Source: Brevundimonas sp. NIBR11
GTDB lineage: Bacteria > Pseudomonadota > Alphaproteobacteria > Caulobacterales > Caulobacteraceae
Direction of reading: 5' to 3'
DNA length: 64,000 nt
NCBI RefSeq assembly: GCF_027912535.1
Contig: NZ_CP115465.1
Location: 1,530,001-1,594,000, forward strand
In this document: positions 56,810-64,000 of the stretch, piece by piece
Layout of the letters: every line of letters begins with the position of its first letter
Position numbering within the stretch: position 1 is the first letter of the stretch
The notes under the pieces: model-generated
What the model was told of the DNA's origin: nothing
Databases searched by the model: none
The model's input: only the letters and a program-made list of their open reading frames with translations
Translations under genes and position numbers: made by a program

Positions 56810-57736
56810 TCAAGCGGCTTCGGCCATCGCCATCGCGCCCTTCCGCTGTTCCGCCCACGGAATCAGCGTCGACTTCGGCCAGGCCACCAGCCACGAGCTC
56901 GGCGTATATTCGCCGCTCTCGATCATCGCCTTCCTCGTCGGCGAACTCGCGCTTGCCCGCTCCGAATGGATCGGGGCCGGGCCCTGATGAATGATGAAGG
57001 CCCCGCCCTTCAGCGGGTTCAGCCGCAGATAGGCCAGACGCGGGCTGATGGTCTCCAGCGGCGGATCGTAGAACCAGCTCGATCCGATCATCCCGGCCAG
57101 CTCGGGGCGTGTCTTGCAGATCGCCGCGGCCGTGGCCCAGGCGCGGTCCCAGCCGGCCTCGTTGAAATCGGCCAGCTGGCGGCTCTCGGTGTGGACCTCG
57201 AGCCAGGGCTTCTTCCACCCCTGCGCCCGCGCATAGGCCACCAGCTGCGACCAGCCGTGCCCGTCGCGCCCGTTCTTCACCACCTGCCCCGGCCCCATGG
57301 GCGACGACAGGTCGATGGTCTGGGTCAGCGCCCCCGGCACGCTCAGCACCAGGGCCATCCGCACATCCTTGGCCCAATGGTCCGGATCATAGATGGCGTC
57401 CGTATCGGCCGCCCCGGTCAGGAACTCGGCCATCCGGTCCATCCAGTAAGGATAGAGCTCTAGCACCTCGCCCGGCAGGGCCGCCTGCTTCGCCCGCCCC
57501 GGCAGCTCCAGCGCCCAAGTCGCGACCAGGGCCCGGCGCATCGCGTCAGAGGCGCCCTCGCCCAGCGCCTTGTCGGCGGCATGGGCCGGCAGGTCGAAAT
57601 TCCAGTGGGGCGCCGAGGCGACCGCCGGATCCACGGCCTCCACCGAGGCGATGTCGACCCGCGTCCGCTCTTCGGCGGTCAGGCGGGCCCGGATGGCGTT
57701 GAACGCCGCGACTTGTGTCTGAGAGAGCGTTTCCAT
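56810..57736 (-). CDS. Hypothetical protein of unknown family
   Basis: The 308-residue protein (METLSQTQVAAFNAIRARLTAEERTRVDIASVEAVDP...) has no signal peptide or membrane span. Segments such as HWNFDLPAHAADKALGEGASD, WMDRMAEFLTG, DHWAKDVRMALVLSVPG and KGGAFIIHQGPAPIHSERASASSPTR look conserved and enzyme-like, but I cannot name the family. Codon usage and composition match its neighbours. It diverges from the RidA gene across 99 bp. Confidence 0.75.
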   Translation of the reverse strand: METLSQTQVAAFNAIRARLTAEERTRVDIASVEAVDPAVASAPHWNFDLPAHAADKALGEGASDAMRRALVATWALELPGRAKQAALPGEVLELYPYWMDRMAEFLTGAADTDAIYDPDHWAKDVRMALVLSVPGALTQTIDLSSPMGPGQVVKNGRDGHGWSQLVAYARAQGWKKPWLEVHTESRQLADFNEAGWDRAWATAAAICKTRPELAGMIGSSWFYDPPLETISPRLAYLRLNPLKGGAFIIHQGPAPIHSERASASSPTRKAMIESGEYTPSSWLVAWPKSTLIPWAEQRKGAMAMAEAA

Positions 57737-57835
57737 GGGCGCAGCATGGCACACGCCGGTTGGCGAAGACTTAAGGGCTGGCGACGCGCCTCGCCCCCGC
57801 GCTAAACCGCGCGCAACACCTATATGGAGCCTGAA

Positions 57836-58294
57836 ATGTCCATCGCAGCCCGCCTGACCGAACTCGGCATCGACCTGCCCGCCCCCGCCGCGGCCGTCGC
57901 CAACTATGTGCCGTTCGTGCGCACCGGCAATCTGGTCCACATCTCGGGCCAGCTGTCGAATGACGCCTCGGGCGGCCTGAAGGGCACGGTCGGCGAGGAC
58001 GTCTCGCCGGAACAGGCCAACGCCGGCGCCCGCCTCTGCGGCATCAACCTGCTGGCCCAGCTCAACGCCGCGCTGGACGGCGACCTCGACCGCGTCGTTC
58101 GTGTCGTGAAGCTGGGCGGCTTCGTCCAGGCCGGCCCCGGCTTCACCGCCATCCCGGCCGTCATCAACGGCTGCTCGGACCTGATGGTCGAGGTCTTCGG
58201 CGACGCCGGCCGTCACGCGCGCTCAGCCGTCGGCGTCTACCAGTTGCCCCTCGGCTTCGCCGTCGAGGTGGACGCCGTCGTCGAGGTGCGGTGA
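57836..58294 (+). CDS. RidA family (YjgF/UK114) protein
   Basis: The 152-residue protein fits the RidA superfamily, which deaminates reactive enamine/imine intermediates. Features are GNLVHISGQLSND, NLLAQLNAALDGDLDRVVRVVKLGGFVQ and the C-terminal HARSAVGVYQLPLGFAVEVDAVVEV, of the longer YjgH/YER057c-like subgroup. A GGAG Shine-Dalgarno supports the ATG at 57836 over 57824. It overlaps the next gene by 4 bp (GTGA). Confidence 0.9.
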   Translation: MSIAARLTELGIDLPAPAAAVANYVPFVRTGNLVHISGQLSNDASGGLKGTVGEDVSPEQANAGARLCGINLLAQLNAALDGDLDRVVRVVKLGGFVQAGPGFTAIPAVINGCSDLMVEVFGDAGRHARSAVGVYQLPLGFAVEVDAVVEVR

Positions 58295-59448
58295 CGTCGG
58301 ACGCCCAGTTCACGCTCCAGGTCCACGACAGCCTGGCGGCCATCGGCCGCGAGGCGTGGGAAGCGTGCGCCGCGCCGACGGGCGACCCCTTCGTCAGCTT
58401 CGACTTCCTTAACGCCTGCGAAGCCTCCGGCAGCGCCGTCGCCAAGGAGGGCTGGGGCCCGCGCCACCTGACCCTGATGGCCCCGGACGACACGGTCCTC
58501 GGCTGCATGCCCCTCTATCTGAAGGGCCACAGCCAGGGCGAATACGTCTTCGACCATTCCTGGGCCGAAGCCTATCAGCGCGCCGGCGGCCGCTATTATC
58601 CCAAGCTCCTTGGCGCCGTCCCCTTCACCCCCGCCACCGGCCCGCGCTTCCTGCATGCTCCGGACACGGACGAAGTCACGGTCCGCGCCGCCCTCATCCA
58701 GGGCGCCCTGACCCTGACTGAGCGGATGGGCGTCTCGTCCCTGCATGTGAACTTCCCGACCGAGCCCGAATGGACCGCTATGGGCGAGGCCGGCCTGCTG
58801 CGCCGCCAGGACATGCAGTTCATCTGGAGGAACGCGGGCTACCAAACCTTCGACGACTTCCTGGCCGCCCTGTCGTCGAACCGCCGCAAGACCATCCGCC
58901 GCGAGCGCCGCGACGCCCAGGCCGATCTCGACATCCGCGTCCTGACGGGAAGCGACATCACCGAAGCCCACTGGGACGCCTTCTTCGCCTTCTACATGGA
59001 CACCGGCTCGCGCAAATGGGGCCGGCCCTATCTGACGCGTGAGTTCTTCAGCCTGGTCGGGGCGACCATGGCCGGCCGCATCGCCCTCGTGATGGCTTTC
59101 CGCGACAACATTCCCATCGCCGGCGCCCTGAATTTCATCGGCCGCGACGCCCTTTACGGCCGCCAGTGGGGCGCGCTGGAGGAGGTCCCCTTCCTCCACT
59201 TCGAGCTCTGCTATTACCAGGCCATCGACTTCGCGATCGCTCACGGCCTGTCGCGCGTCGAGGCGGGCGCCCAGGGCGAACACAAGATCGCGCGCGGCTA
59301 TCTGCCCTCCCCCGTCTATTCCGCCCATTATATCGCCGACCCGGCTCTGCGCGGCCCCGTCGCTCAATACCTCACTCAGGAACGCGCCGGGATCGAAGCC
59401 GAGATCGCCGCCATGACCGAGGAACTCTCGCCCTATCGCTCGACCTGA
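58291..59448 (+). CDS. FemAB-like N-acyltransferase (GNAT, COG3146/DUF482)
   Basis: The 385-residue protein fits DUF482: GDPFVSFDFLNACEASGS, MPLYLKGHSQGEYVFDHSWAEAY, YYPKLLGAVPFTPATGPR, and the C-terminal FELCYYQAIDFAIAHGLSRVEAGAQGEHKIARGYLPSPVYSAHYI. It has the tandem GNAT-like fold of Fem transferases and may aminoacylate a peptide or another amine; the substrate is unknown. The GTG start overlaps the RidA stop, indicating one transcript. Confidence 0.9.
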   Translation: MTSDAQFTLQVHDSLAAIGREAWEACAAPTGDPFVSFDFLNACEASGSAVAKEGWGPRHLTLMAPDDTVLGCMPLYLKGHSQGEYVFDHSWAEAYQRAGGRYYPKLLGAVPFTPATGPRFLHAPDTDEVTVRAALIQGALTLTERMGVSSLHVNFPTEPEWTAMGEAGLLRRQDMQFIWRNAGYQTFDDFLAALSSNRRKTIRRERRDAQADLDIRVLTGSDITEAHWDAFFAFYMDTGSRKWGRPYLTREFFSLVGATMAGRIALVMAFRDNIPIAGALNFIGRDALYGRQWGALEEVPFLHFELCYYQAIDFAIAHGLSRVEAGAQGEHKIARGYLPSPVYSAHYIADPALRGPVAQYLTQERAGIEAEIAAMTEELSPYRST

Positions 59449-59509
59449 TTGCCAAGCGTCGGCATGGCGGGCCATATCGCGAAACCCTCATTTCCGCCCC
59501 GGAGCGCCC

Positions 59510-61129
59510 ATGTCTCGCCTGCTGATCCTTCTGGCCTCGGCCGCCCTCGCCGCGCCTCTGATCGCCGCCCCCGCCTCGGCTCAGTCCGTCGACCGCGTCG
59601 CCGTAAACGGCATCCTGGATCAGGGCCTGAACCATTCGCAGGTCATGCAGACCGCCGCTCACTTGACCGATAACATCGGCGGGCGCCTGACCAACTCCCC
59701 GGCCATGCGCGAAGCCGAGGCCTGGACCCAGCGGCAGTTCCGCGACTGGGGCCTGTCGAACGTCCATGCTGAGGGCTTCGAATTCGGTCGCGGCTGGTCG
59801 ATCGTCCGCTCCAGCGCCCGGATGACCGAGCCGCGCGTCATCGACCTGCGCGCGATCCCGATCGCCTGGACGCCCGGCACCGACGGGACCATCACCGCCG
59901 GGGTGATCGTCGCCCCGATGACCAAGGTGGCCGACTTCGATCGTTATCGCGGCCAGTTGCGCGGCAAGATCGTCATGATCAGCCAGCCGACGCCCGGCTC
60001 TGAGCCCGCCGAAGCGCCCTTCCGCCGGCTGACCGACGACCAGCTCCGTTCAGGCGCCAGCTACGTCCAGCCCCAGTACTCCCCCGCCGCCATCGAGCGC
60101 CAGCTGGCCACCGCCGACTTCGCCGCCGCCCTGGACGCCTTCCTGGTCGAGGAAGGCGCCTTGGCCATGGTGCGCATGTCCGCCCGCGACGGTGGTCTGC
60201 TGCACGGCACCGGCTACGCCTTCCGCGTCGGCCAGACGCCCAAGACCCCGGGCATGGAGCTGTCGGCCGAGGACTACCGCCGCCTCGCCCGCCTCGCCCG
60301 CACCGACACCCCGCCGATGCTGGAGCTGAACAGCGAGGTCCAGTTCCACGATGAGGACACCCAGGCTTACAACATCTTCGCCGACATTCCGGGCACGGAT
60401 CGTTCGGGAGAGTACGTGATGGCCGGCGCTCACCTGGACAGCTGGGTCGCCTCGGACGGCGCCTCGGACAACGCCGCCGGCAGCGCCGTGGTCATGGAGG
60501 CCGCCCGCATCCTGATGCAACTCGGCGTCCGCCCGAAACGCACCATCCGCTTCGCTCTGTGGAACGGCGAGGAACAGGGTCTGCTCGGGTCGCTAGCCTA
60601 TATCGACCGGCACGTGGCCACCCGCGCGCCCTTCACCGATCCGACGCTGGCGGCCTTGCCGGTCAACCGCAGCTGGCGTCACCGCTGGCCGATCCAGCCG
60701 CGTGAAGGCTACGGCGACCTGACCGCCTACTTCAATCTCGACAACGGCTCGGGCCGGATCCGCGGCATCAACGCCGAGGGCAACGTCGCCGCCGCCCCGA
60801 TCTTCCAAGAGTGGCTGGCGCCCTTCGCGACCCTGGGCGCCTCGACCGTTTCGCTGCGCAATGCCGGCGGCACCGACCACGTCTACATGCAGACCGTCGG
60901 CATCCCGGGCTACCAGTTCATCCAGGACCCGCTGGACTACGACAGCCGCATCCACCACACCTCGATCGACAGCTACGACCACCTGAAGGCGGACGACCTG
61001 CGTCAGGCGGCCGTGATCATGGCCAGCTTCCTGCTGAACGCCGCGAACCGGGACCAGCCCCTGCCGCGCATGCCGCTCCCGACCCAGCCGACCCCGAGCG
61101 ATCCGTTCGAATACCTGCCGGCGGAGTGA
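59510..61129 (+). CDS. Secreted M28-family aminopeptidase-like protein
   Basis: The 539-residue protein has a signal peptide (MSRLLILLASAALAAPLIAAPASAQS). Zinc ligands of the M28 type are His308 and Asp320 (GAHLDSWVASDGASDNAAG), the Glu354-Glu355 pair (LWNGEEQGLLG), a likely Asp in YFNLDNGSG, and the C-terminal His pair in IHHTSIDSYDHL. A PA-type inserted domain around residues 120-250 (GKIVMISQPTPG) is probable. It acts outside the cytoplasm on peptides. It lies 61 bp after the FemAB-like gene. Confidence 0.93.
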   Translation: MSRLLILLASAALAAPLIAAPASAQSVDRVAVNGILDQGLNHSQVMQTAAHLTDNIGGRLTNSPAMREAEAWTQRQFRDWGLSNVHAEGFEFGRGWSIVRSSARMTEPRVIDLRAIPIAWTPGTDGTITAGVIVAPMTKVADFDRYRGQLRGKIVMISQPTPGSEPAEAPFRRLTDDQLRSGASYVQPQYSPAAIERQLATADFAAALDAFLVEEGALAMVRMSARDGGLLHGTGYAFRVGQTPKTPGMELSAEDYRRLARLARTDTPPMLELNSEVQFHDEDTQAYNIFADIPGTDRSGEYVMAGAHLDSWVASDGASDNAAGSAVVMEAARILMQLGVRPKRTIRFALWNGEEQGLLGSLAYIDRHVATRAPFTDPTLAALPVNRSWRHRWPIQPREGYGDLTAYFNLDNGSGRIRGINAEGNVAAAPIFQEWLAPFATLGASTVSLRNAGGTDHVYMQTVGIPGYQFIQDPLDYDSRIHHTSIDSYDHLKADDLRQAAVIMASFLLNAANRDQPLPRMPLPTQPTPSDPFEYLPAE

Positions 61130-61158
61130 TCCGGACGGGCGGAGGCTTCGGCCTCCGC

Positions 61159-61737
61159 CTAGCCCCGCTCGGCCGCCGCCGCGAACAGGCGGGCGATCTC
61201 GCTGTCGATGGCCGCGGCGTTGTCCAGCTCGACGACCGCGCTCAGCCGCTCCGACCAGCTCTCCTTGCGGACCGAGGGCGACAGCCGGTCGGACGCCTCC
61301 GGCTCCACCTTCAGGCCTAGCAGGGCCCGGCCGCCCTTCAGAGGACGCGTCGCGGCGAACTGAACGGCGCGGCTGAACGAGGTGTAGCCCTTGCGCTGAC
61401 CCGAGATGACGCCCTCGACGCCGCCGGCCACCGCCTCGATCGCCTCCAGGATCGCCAGTGACCCGGCGTCCTTCCACAGGGCGGCGCGCAGTTCGGCGGG
61501 CTCGTCCCATCCGGGACCGTCCTTGGGACGGGCGGCGTCCAGGATATGGGCCGCATGGTTCTGTCCCACGCCGTGCTCGGCCTTCAGCCAGGCCTGCTGC
61601 GCCTTCGGCGTCGTCTCGGGGCACGTCTTCATGATCTCCACCCAGGCCGCCAGCGATCGACCCGTCTGGGCCTCGAGATTGGCGGTCACCGTGGCGAACC
61701 ACTTCTTCTGGCGTTCGGTCAGCCCCATCTCGGCCAT
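61159..61737 (-). CDS. DUF4287/DUF5655 domain protein
   Basis: The 192-residue protein has an N-terminal DUF4287 ([56 protein letters not shown]) and a C-terminal DUF5655-like domain ([43 protein letters not shown]). Both are of unknown function, though DUF5655 resembles transport/binding folds. A GAGGGAGGGG Shine-Dalgarno places the start at 61737; the frame stays open far upstream, antisense to mutL, and that extension is not coding. It diverges from mutL across 72 bp. Confidence 0.86.
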   Translation of the reverse strand: MAEMGLTERQKKWFATVTANLEAQTGRSLAAWVEIMKTCPETTPKAQQAWLKAEHGVGQNHAAHILDAARPKDGPGWDEPAELRAALWKDAGSLAILEAIEAVAGGVEGVISGQRKGYTSFSRAVQFAATRPLKGGRALLGLKVEPEASDRLSPSVRKESWSERLSAVVELDNAAAIDSEIARLFAAAAERG

Positions 61738-61809
61738 CAGCCCCTCCCTCGTCGCCGGACCATGCGGCGCAAGACCCCGACGCCGCAAGACGCTAGACTT
61801 CCGAATCCC

Positions 61810-63669
61810 ATGCCCATTCGCCGCCTCCCGCCCGAGACCGTCAACCGAATCGCCGCCGGCGAGGTGGTCGAACGGCCGGCCAGCGCCATCAAGGAGCTGG
61901 TCGAAAATGCCCTGGACGCCGGAGCGACCCGGATCGAGGTCCAGGCGGACGGCGGGGGCCTCAGCCGCATTCTGATCGCCGACGACGGTCACGGCATGGC
62001 CCCGGACCAGCTGGCGCTGGCGGTCGAACGCCATGCGACGTCCAAGCTGGAACCCGACGACGCCGGCGATGTGGACCTGCTGCGCATCCATACTCTGGGC
62101 TTCCGGGGCGAGGCGCTCCCCTCCATTGGCTCCGTCGCCCGGCTGACGATCACCTCGCGCGCGCCGAACGGCGAAGCTCACCAGATCACCGTCGAGGGCG
62201 GCGATCAGCGTCCGGTCGCCCCCGCCGGCTTCCCCGGCCCTCACGGCGCCAGGGTCGAGGTGCGGGACCTGTTCTACGCCACGCCGGCACGGCTCAAGTT
62301 CATGAAGTCGGAGCGGTCCGAGGCCATGGCCATCTCCGACGAGATCAAGCGCCAGGCCATGGCGCACGAAAACGTGGCCTTCAGCCTCGATCTCGACGGC
62401 AAGACGACGCTGCGCCTGCCCGCCGAACGCCCCGGCGACGAGGGGCGGTTGAAACGGCTGGCGGCTTTGCTGGGCCGCGACTTCGAGGCCAACGCTCTGC
62501 TGATCGACCAGTCGCGGGAAGGCATCCGGCTCAGCGGTTATGCAGGCCTGCCGACCTATTCGCGCGGCAACGGCGCGCACCAGTATCTGTTCGTCAACGG
62601 TCGCCCGGTGCGAGACCGGCTGCTGCAGGGGGCGCTGCGGGGCGCCTATGCCGACTTCCTGGCGAGAGATCGCCATCCGGCGGCGGTGCTGTTCCTCGCC
62701 ATTGATCCGCTGTTCGTCGACGTGAACGTCCACCCGGCCAAGGCGGAGGTCCGGTTCCGCGATCCGGCGCTCGTGCGCGGCCTGATCGTCGGGGCGCTGA
62801 GACACGCCCTGCACGCCGCCGGGCACCGCGCCTCGACCACCGTGGCGGACGATGTGCTGGCCGGCTTCACGGCCCACACCGGCCCGGCCTACAGCCCCAG
62901 CGCGCCTCGGGCCCAGATCTTCTCCCCGGCGGCCGGATATAGCGGCTGGCTCGGCTGGGAGCGTCCGGCCTCCGCCAATCAGGACATCCCGGGCCTCGGC
63001 GAACGCACGGCCCGCGTCGAGACCCCGGTCGCCGGCTTCGCCGCCTGGCCCGAGCACGTCAGTCCGGCCAACACGCCCGACCCGATCGACCAGCCGCTGG
63101 GCGCCGCCCGAGCGCAGGTGCACGGCACCTATATCGTCGCCCAGACCCGCGACGGGATCGTCGTGGTCGATCAGCATGCCGCCCACGAACGGCTCGTCTA
63201 CGAGCGGATGAAGACCCAGATGGCGGCGGGCTCCGTCACCCGGCAGGCCTTGCTGACGCCCGAGGTCGTCGAACTCGACCCTGCCGAAGCCGACCGCGTC
63301 GTCGCCCGCGCCGACGAACTGGCCCAGATGGGGCTAATCGTCGAACCGTTCGGCGGCGGAGCCGTACTGGTGCGCGAGACGCCGGCCCTGCTCGGCGACA
63401 CAGACGTCCAGGGCCTGATCCGCGACATCGCCGACGACCTGGCCGAACACGGCGCGGCGCTCGCCCTGTCGGAGCGTCTGGGCGAAGTCTGCGGGACGAT
63501 GGCCTGTCACGGGTCGGTCCGCGCAGGACGGGTCCTGTCGGCGCCGGAAATGAACGCTCTGCTCCGCCAGATGGAGGCGACGCCGCACTCCGGCCAGTGC
63601 AATCATGGCCGACCGACCTATGTGGAGCTCAAGCTCAACGACCTCGAGAAGCTGTTCGGACGGCGCTGA
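61810..63669 (+). CDS. mutL: DNA mismatch repair protein MutL
   Basis: MutL couples MutS mismatch recognition to strand removal. The N-terminal GHKL ATPase shows [13 protein letters not shown] with Glu32/Asn33, DDGHGM and [12 protein letters not shown]. The C-terminal domain carries the metal-binding endonuclease motif [12 protein letters not shown] from residue 454, plus ACHGSVRAG and GQCNHGRPT. Therefore this MutL should nick DNA itself, as in organisms lacking MutH. The ATG at 61810 gives 619 residues, normal length. A Pro/Ala-rich linker occupies about residues 345-440. Confidence 0.95.
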   Translation: MPIRRLPPETVNRIAAGEVVERPASAIKELVENALDAGATRIEVQADGGGLSRILIADDGHGMAPDQLALAVERHATSKLEPDDAGDVDLLRIHTLGFRGEALPSIGSVARLTITSRAPNGEAHQITVEGGDQRPVAPAGFPGPHGARVEVRDLFYATPARLKFMKSERSEAMAISDEIKRQAMAHENVAFSLDLDGKTTLRLPAERPGDEGRLKRLAALLGRDFEANALLIDQSREGIRLSGYAGLPTYSRGNGAHQYLFVNGRPVRDRLLQGALRGAYADFLARDRHPAAVLFLAIDPLFVDVNVHPAKAEVRFRDPALVRGLIVGALRHALHAAGHRASTTVADDVLAGFTAHTGPAYSPSAPRAQIFSPAAGYSGWLGWERPASANQDIPGLGERTARVETPVAGFAAWPEHVSPANTPDPIDQPLGAARAQVHGTYIVAQTRDGIVVVDQHAAHERLVYERMKTQMAAGSVTRQALLTPEVVELDPAEADRVVARADELAQMGLIVEPFGGGAVLVRETPALLGDTDVQGLIRDIADDLAEHGAALALSERLGEVCGTMACHGSVRAGRVLSAPEMNALLRQMEATPHSGQCNHGRPTYVELKLNDLEKLFGRR

Positions 63670-63720
63670 GGGTCGGCGCGACGCGTGAAAGCGGAACTGC
63701 TCGCGCACCGGATTCTCGTA

Positions 63721-64000
63721 CTACTCGATGATCCAGGCTTCGTAGCCGGCCTGTTTCTCCGAGCTGAAGCACTCGTAGAGTTGGTGGTCCATCCAGTTCG
63801 GCGATCGTGCGGGCCAGACGGCGATAGCGGTCCGCTTCCTCCTCCAGCCGCGTCCGCTGCTGACCCAGCGCCCGCACCCGATCTGGCTCCTCGGCGTCCA
63901 GCAGGGCCGGGATGTCGCTCAAGGCGACCCCGATCTCCCGATGGATGAGGATCTGCTGCAACCGCATCAGTTCGCGTCGCCCAGAGTAGCGGCAGCCAGT
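63721..64000 (-). pseudogene. MerR family regulator, frame-disrupted and partial
   Basis: Reading leftward from the window edge, the frame gives CRYSGRRELMRLQQILIHREIGVALSDIPALLDAEEPDRV...LARTIAELD, the second half of a MerR DNA-binding domain and its linker helix. Near 63787-63793 the sensible protein switches frame: the next frame continues HQLYECFSSEKQAGYEAWIIE, resembling TipAS-type MerR proteins, then meets a TAG at 63721-63723. Beyond it, the same frame reads YENPVREQF, as if the stop replaced a Tyr codon. The gene thus seems to have a +1 frameshift and a nonsense change, and its end abuts mutL. A sequencing error is possible. Confidence 0.7.

Noticed and set aside
61738..63186. Long upstream extension of the DUF4287 reading frame
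   Set aside because: It is antisense to mutL, and a strong Shine-Dalgarno plus the family's normal N-terminus place the start at 61737.

Overview
This is a gene-dense, GC-rich stretch of chromosome from an alphaproteobacterium. Gene content and order fit the Caulobacterales, most likely Brevundimonas or a close relative; this is inferred from protein resemblance and not tested by search. Signs are the phoR-pstC-pstA-pstB-phoU order without pstS, a TipF-like degenerate EAL protein, small conserved alphaproteobacterial families (DUF4170, DUF2093, DUF3035), and many GTG/TTG starts with 1-8 bp gene overlaps. I see no rRNA, tRNA, CRISPR array, insertion sequence, integrase or phage block. The window is core chromosome with a few locally decaying or repeated segments.

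Layout. 1-5.8 kb: phosphate uptake and sensing on the minus strand (phoR, pstC, pstA, pstB, phoU), with a good Pho box before pstC. 5.9-8.3 kb: a membrane-bound MHYT hybrid histidine kinase, closed by a terminator shared with the next operon. 8.3-11.5 kb: isocitrate lyase aceA with a small partner gene, divergent from a ScfR/RamB-type regulator; a pair of 21-bp repeats sits directly before the regulator start. 11.5-20.7 kb: WYL regulator, acyltransferase, lytic transglycosylase, cysS, folE, an orphan exbD and small proteins, including a gene whose 3' end is tandemly duplicated (133 bp). 20.7-26.6 kb: small HTH protein, Pr6Pr membrane protein, ubiD, a pair of paralogous membrane proteins, M14 peptidase and MAPEG protein. 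26.6-35.3 kb: pmbA, cysQ-like phosphatase, DUF4170, then the lipid A/Kdo run msbA-DUF374-waaA-lpxK. 35.3-41.7 kb: secreted amidohydrolase, L,D-transpeptidase-like lipoprotein, purD, xseA, DUF2093 and an M23 peptidase. 41.8-48 kb: receiver protein, LpxL-type acyltransferase with an SDR, tipF-like gene, DUF4402 protein, thioesterase, DUF3035 lipoprotein and lspA. 48-53.2 kb: DUF2855, HAD phosphatase, MaoC, ribF and three tandem paralogous lipoproteins. 53.4-64 kb: ileS, a large palindromic repeat, an unknown protein, RidA, a FemAB-like acyltransferase, M28 peptidase, DUF4287, mutL, and a frame-disrupted MerR gene running off the end.

How it works together. Several groups concern the envelope: phosphate import, lipid A assembly and export, late acylation, peptidoglycan remodelling (transglycosylase, L,D-transpeptidase, M23) and lipoprotein maturation by LspA beside many lipoprotein genes. 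A second group is central metabolism and translation (aceA, purD, folE, ribF, ubiD, cysS, ileS). I did not find a clear new defence or mobile system. The best candidates for new biology are the aceA/ScfR twin operator, the conserved CxCQD lipoprotein triplet, the zinc-ligand substitutions in IleS and the M23 peptidase, and several structured intergenic repeats.
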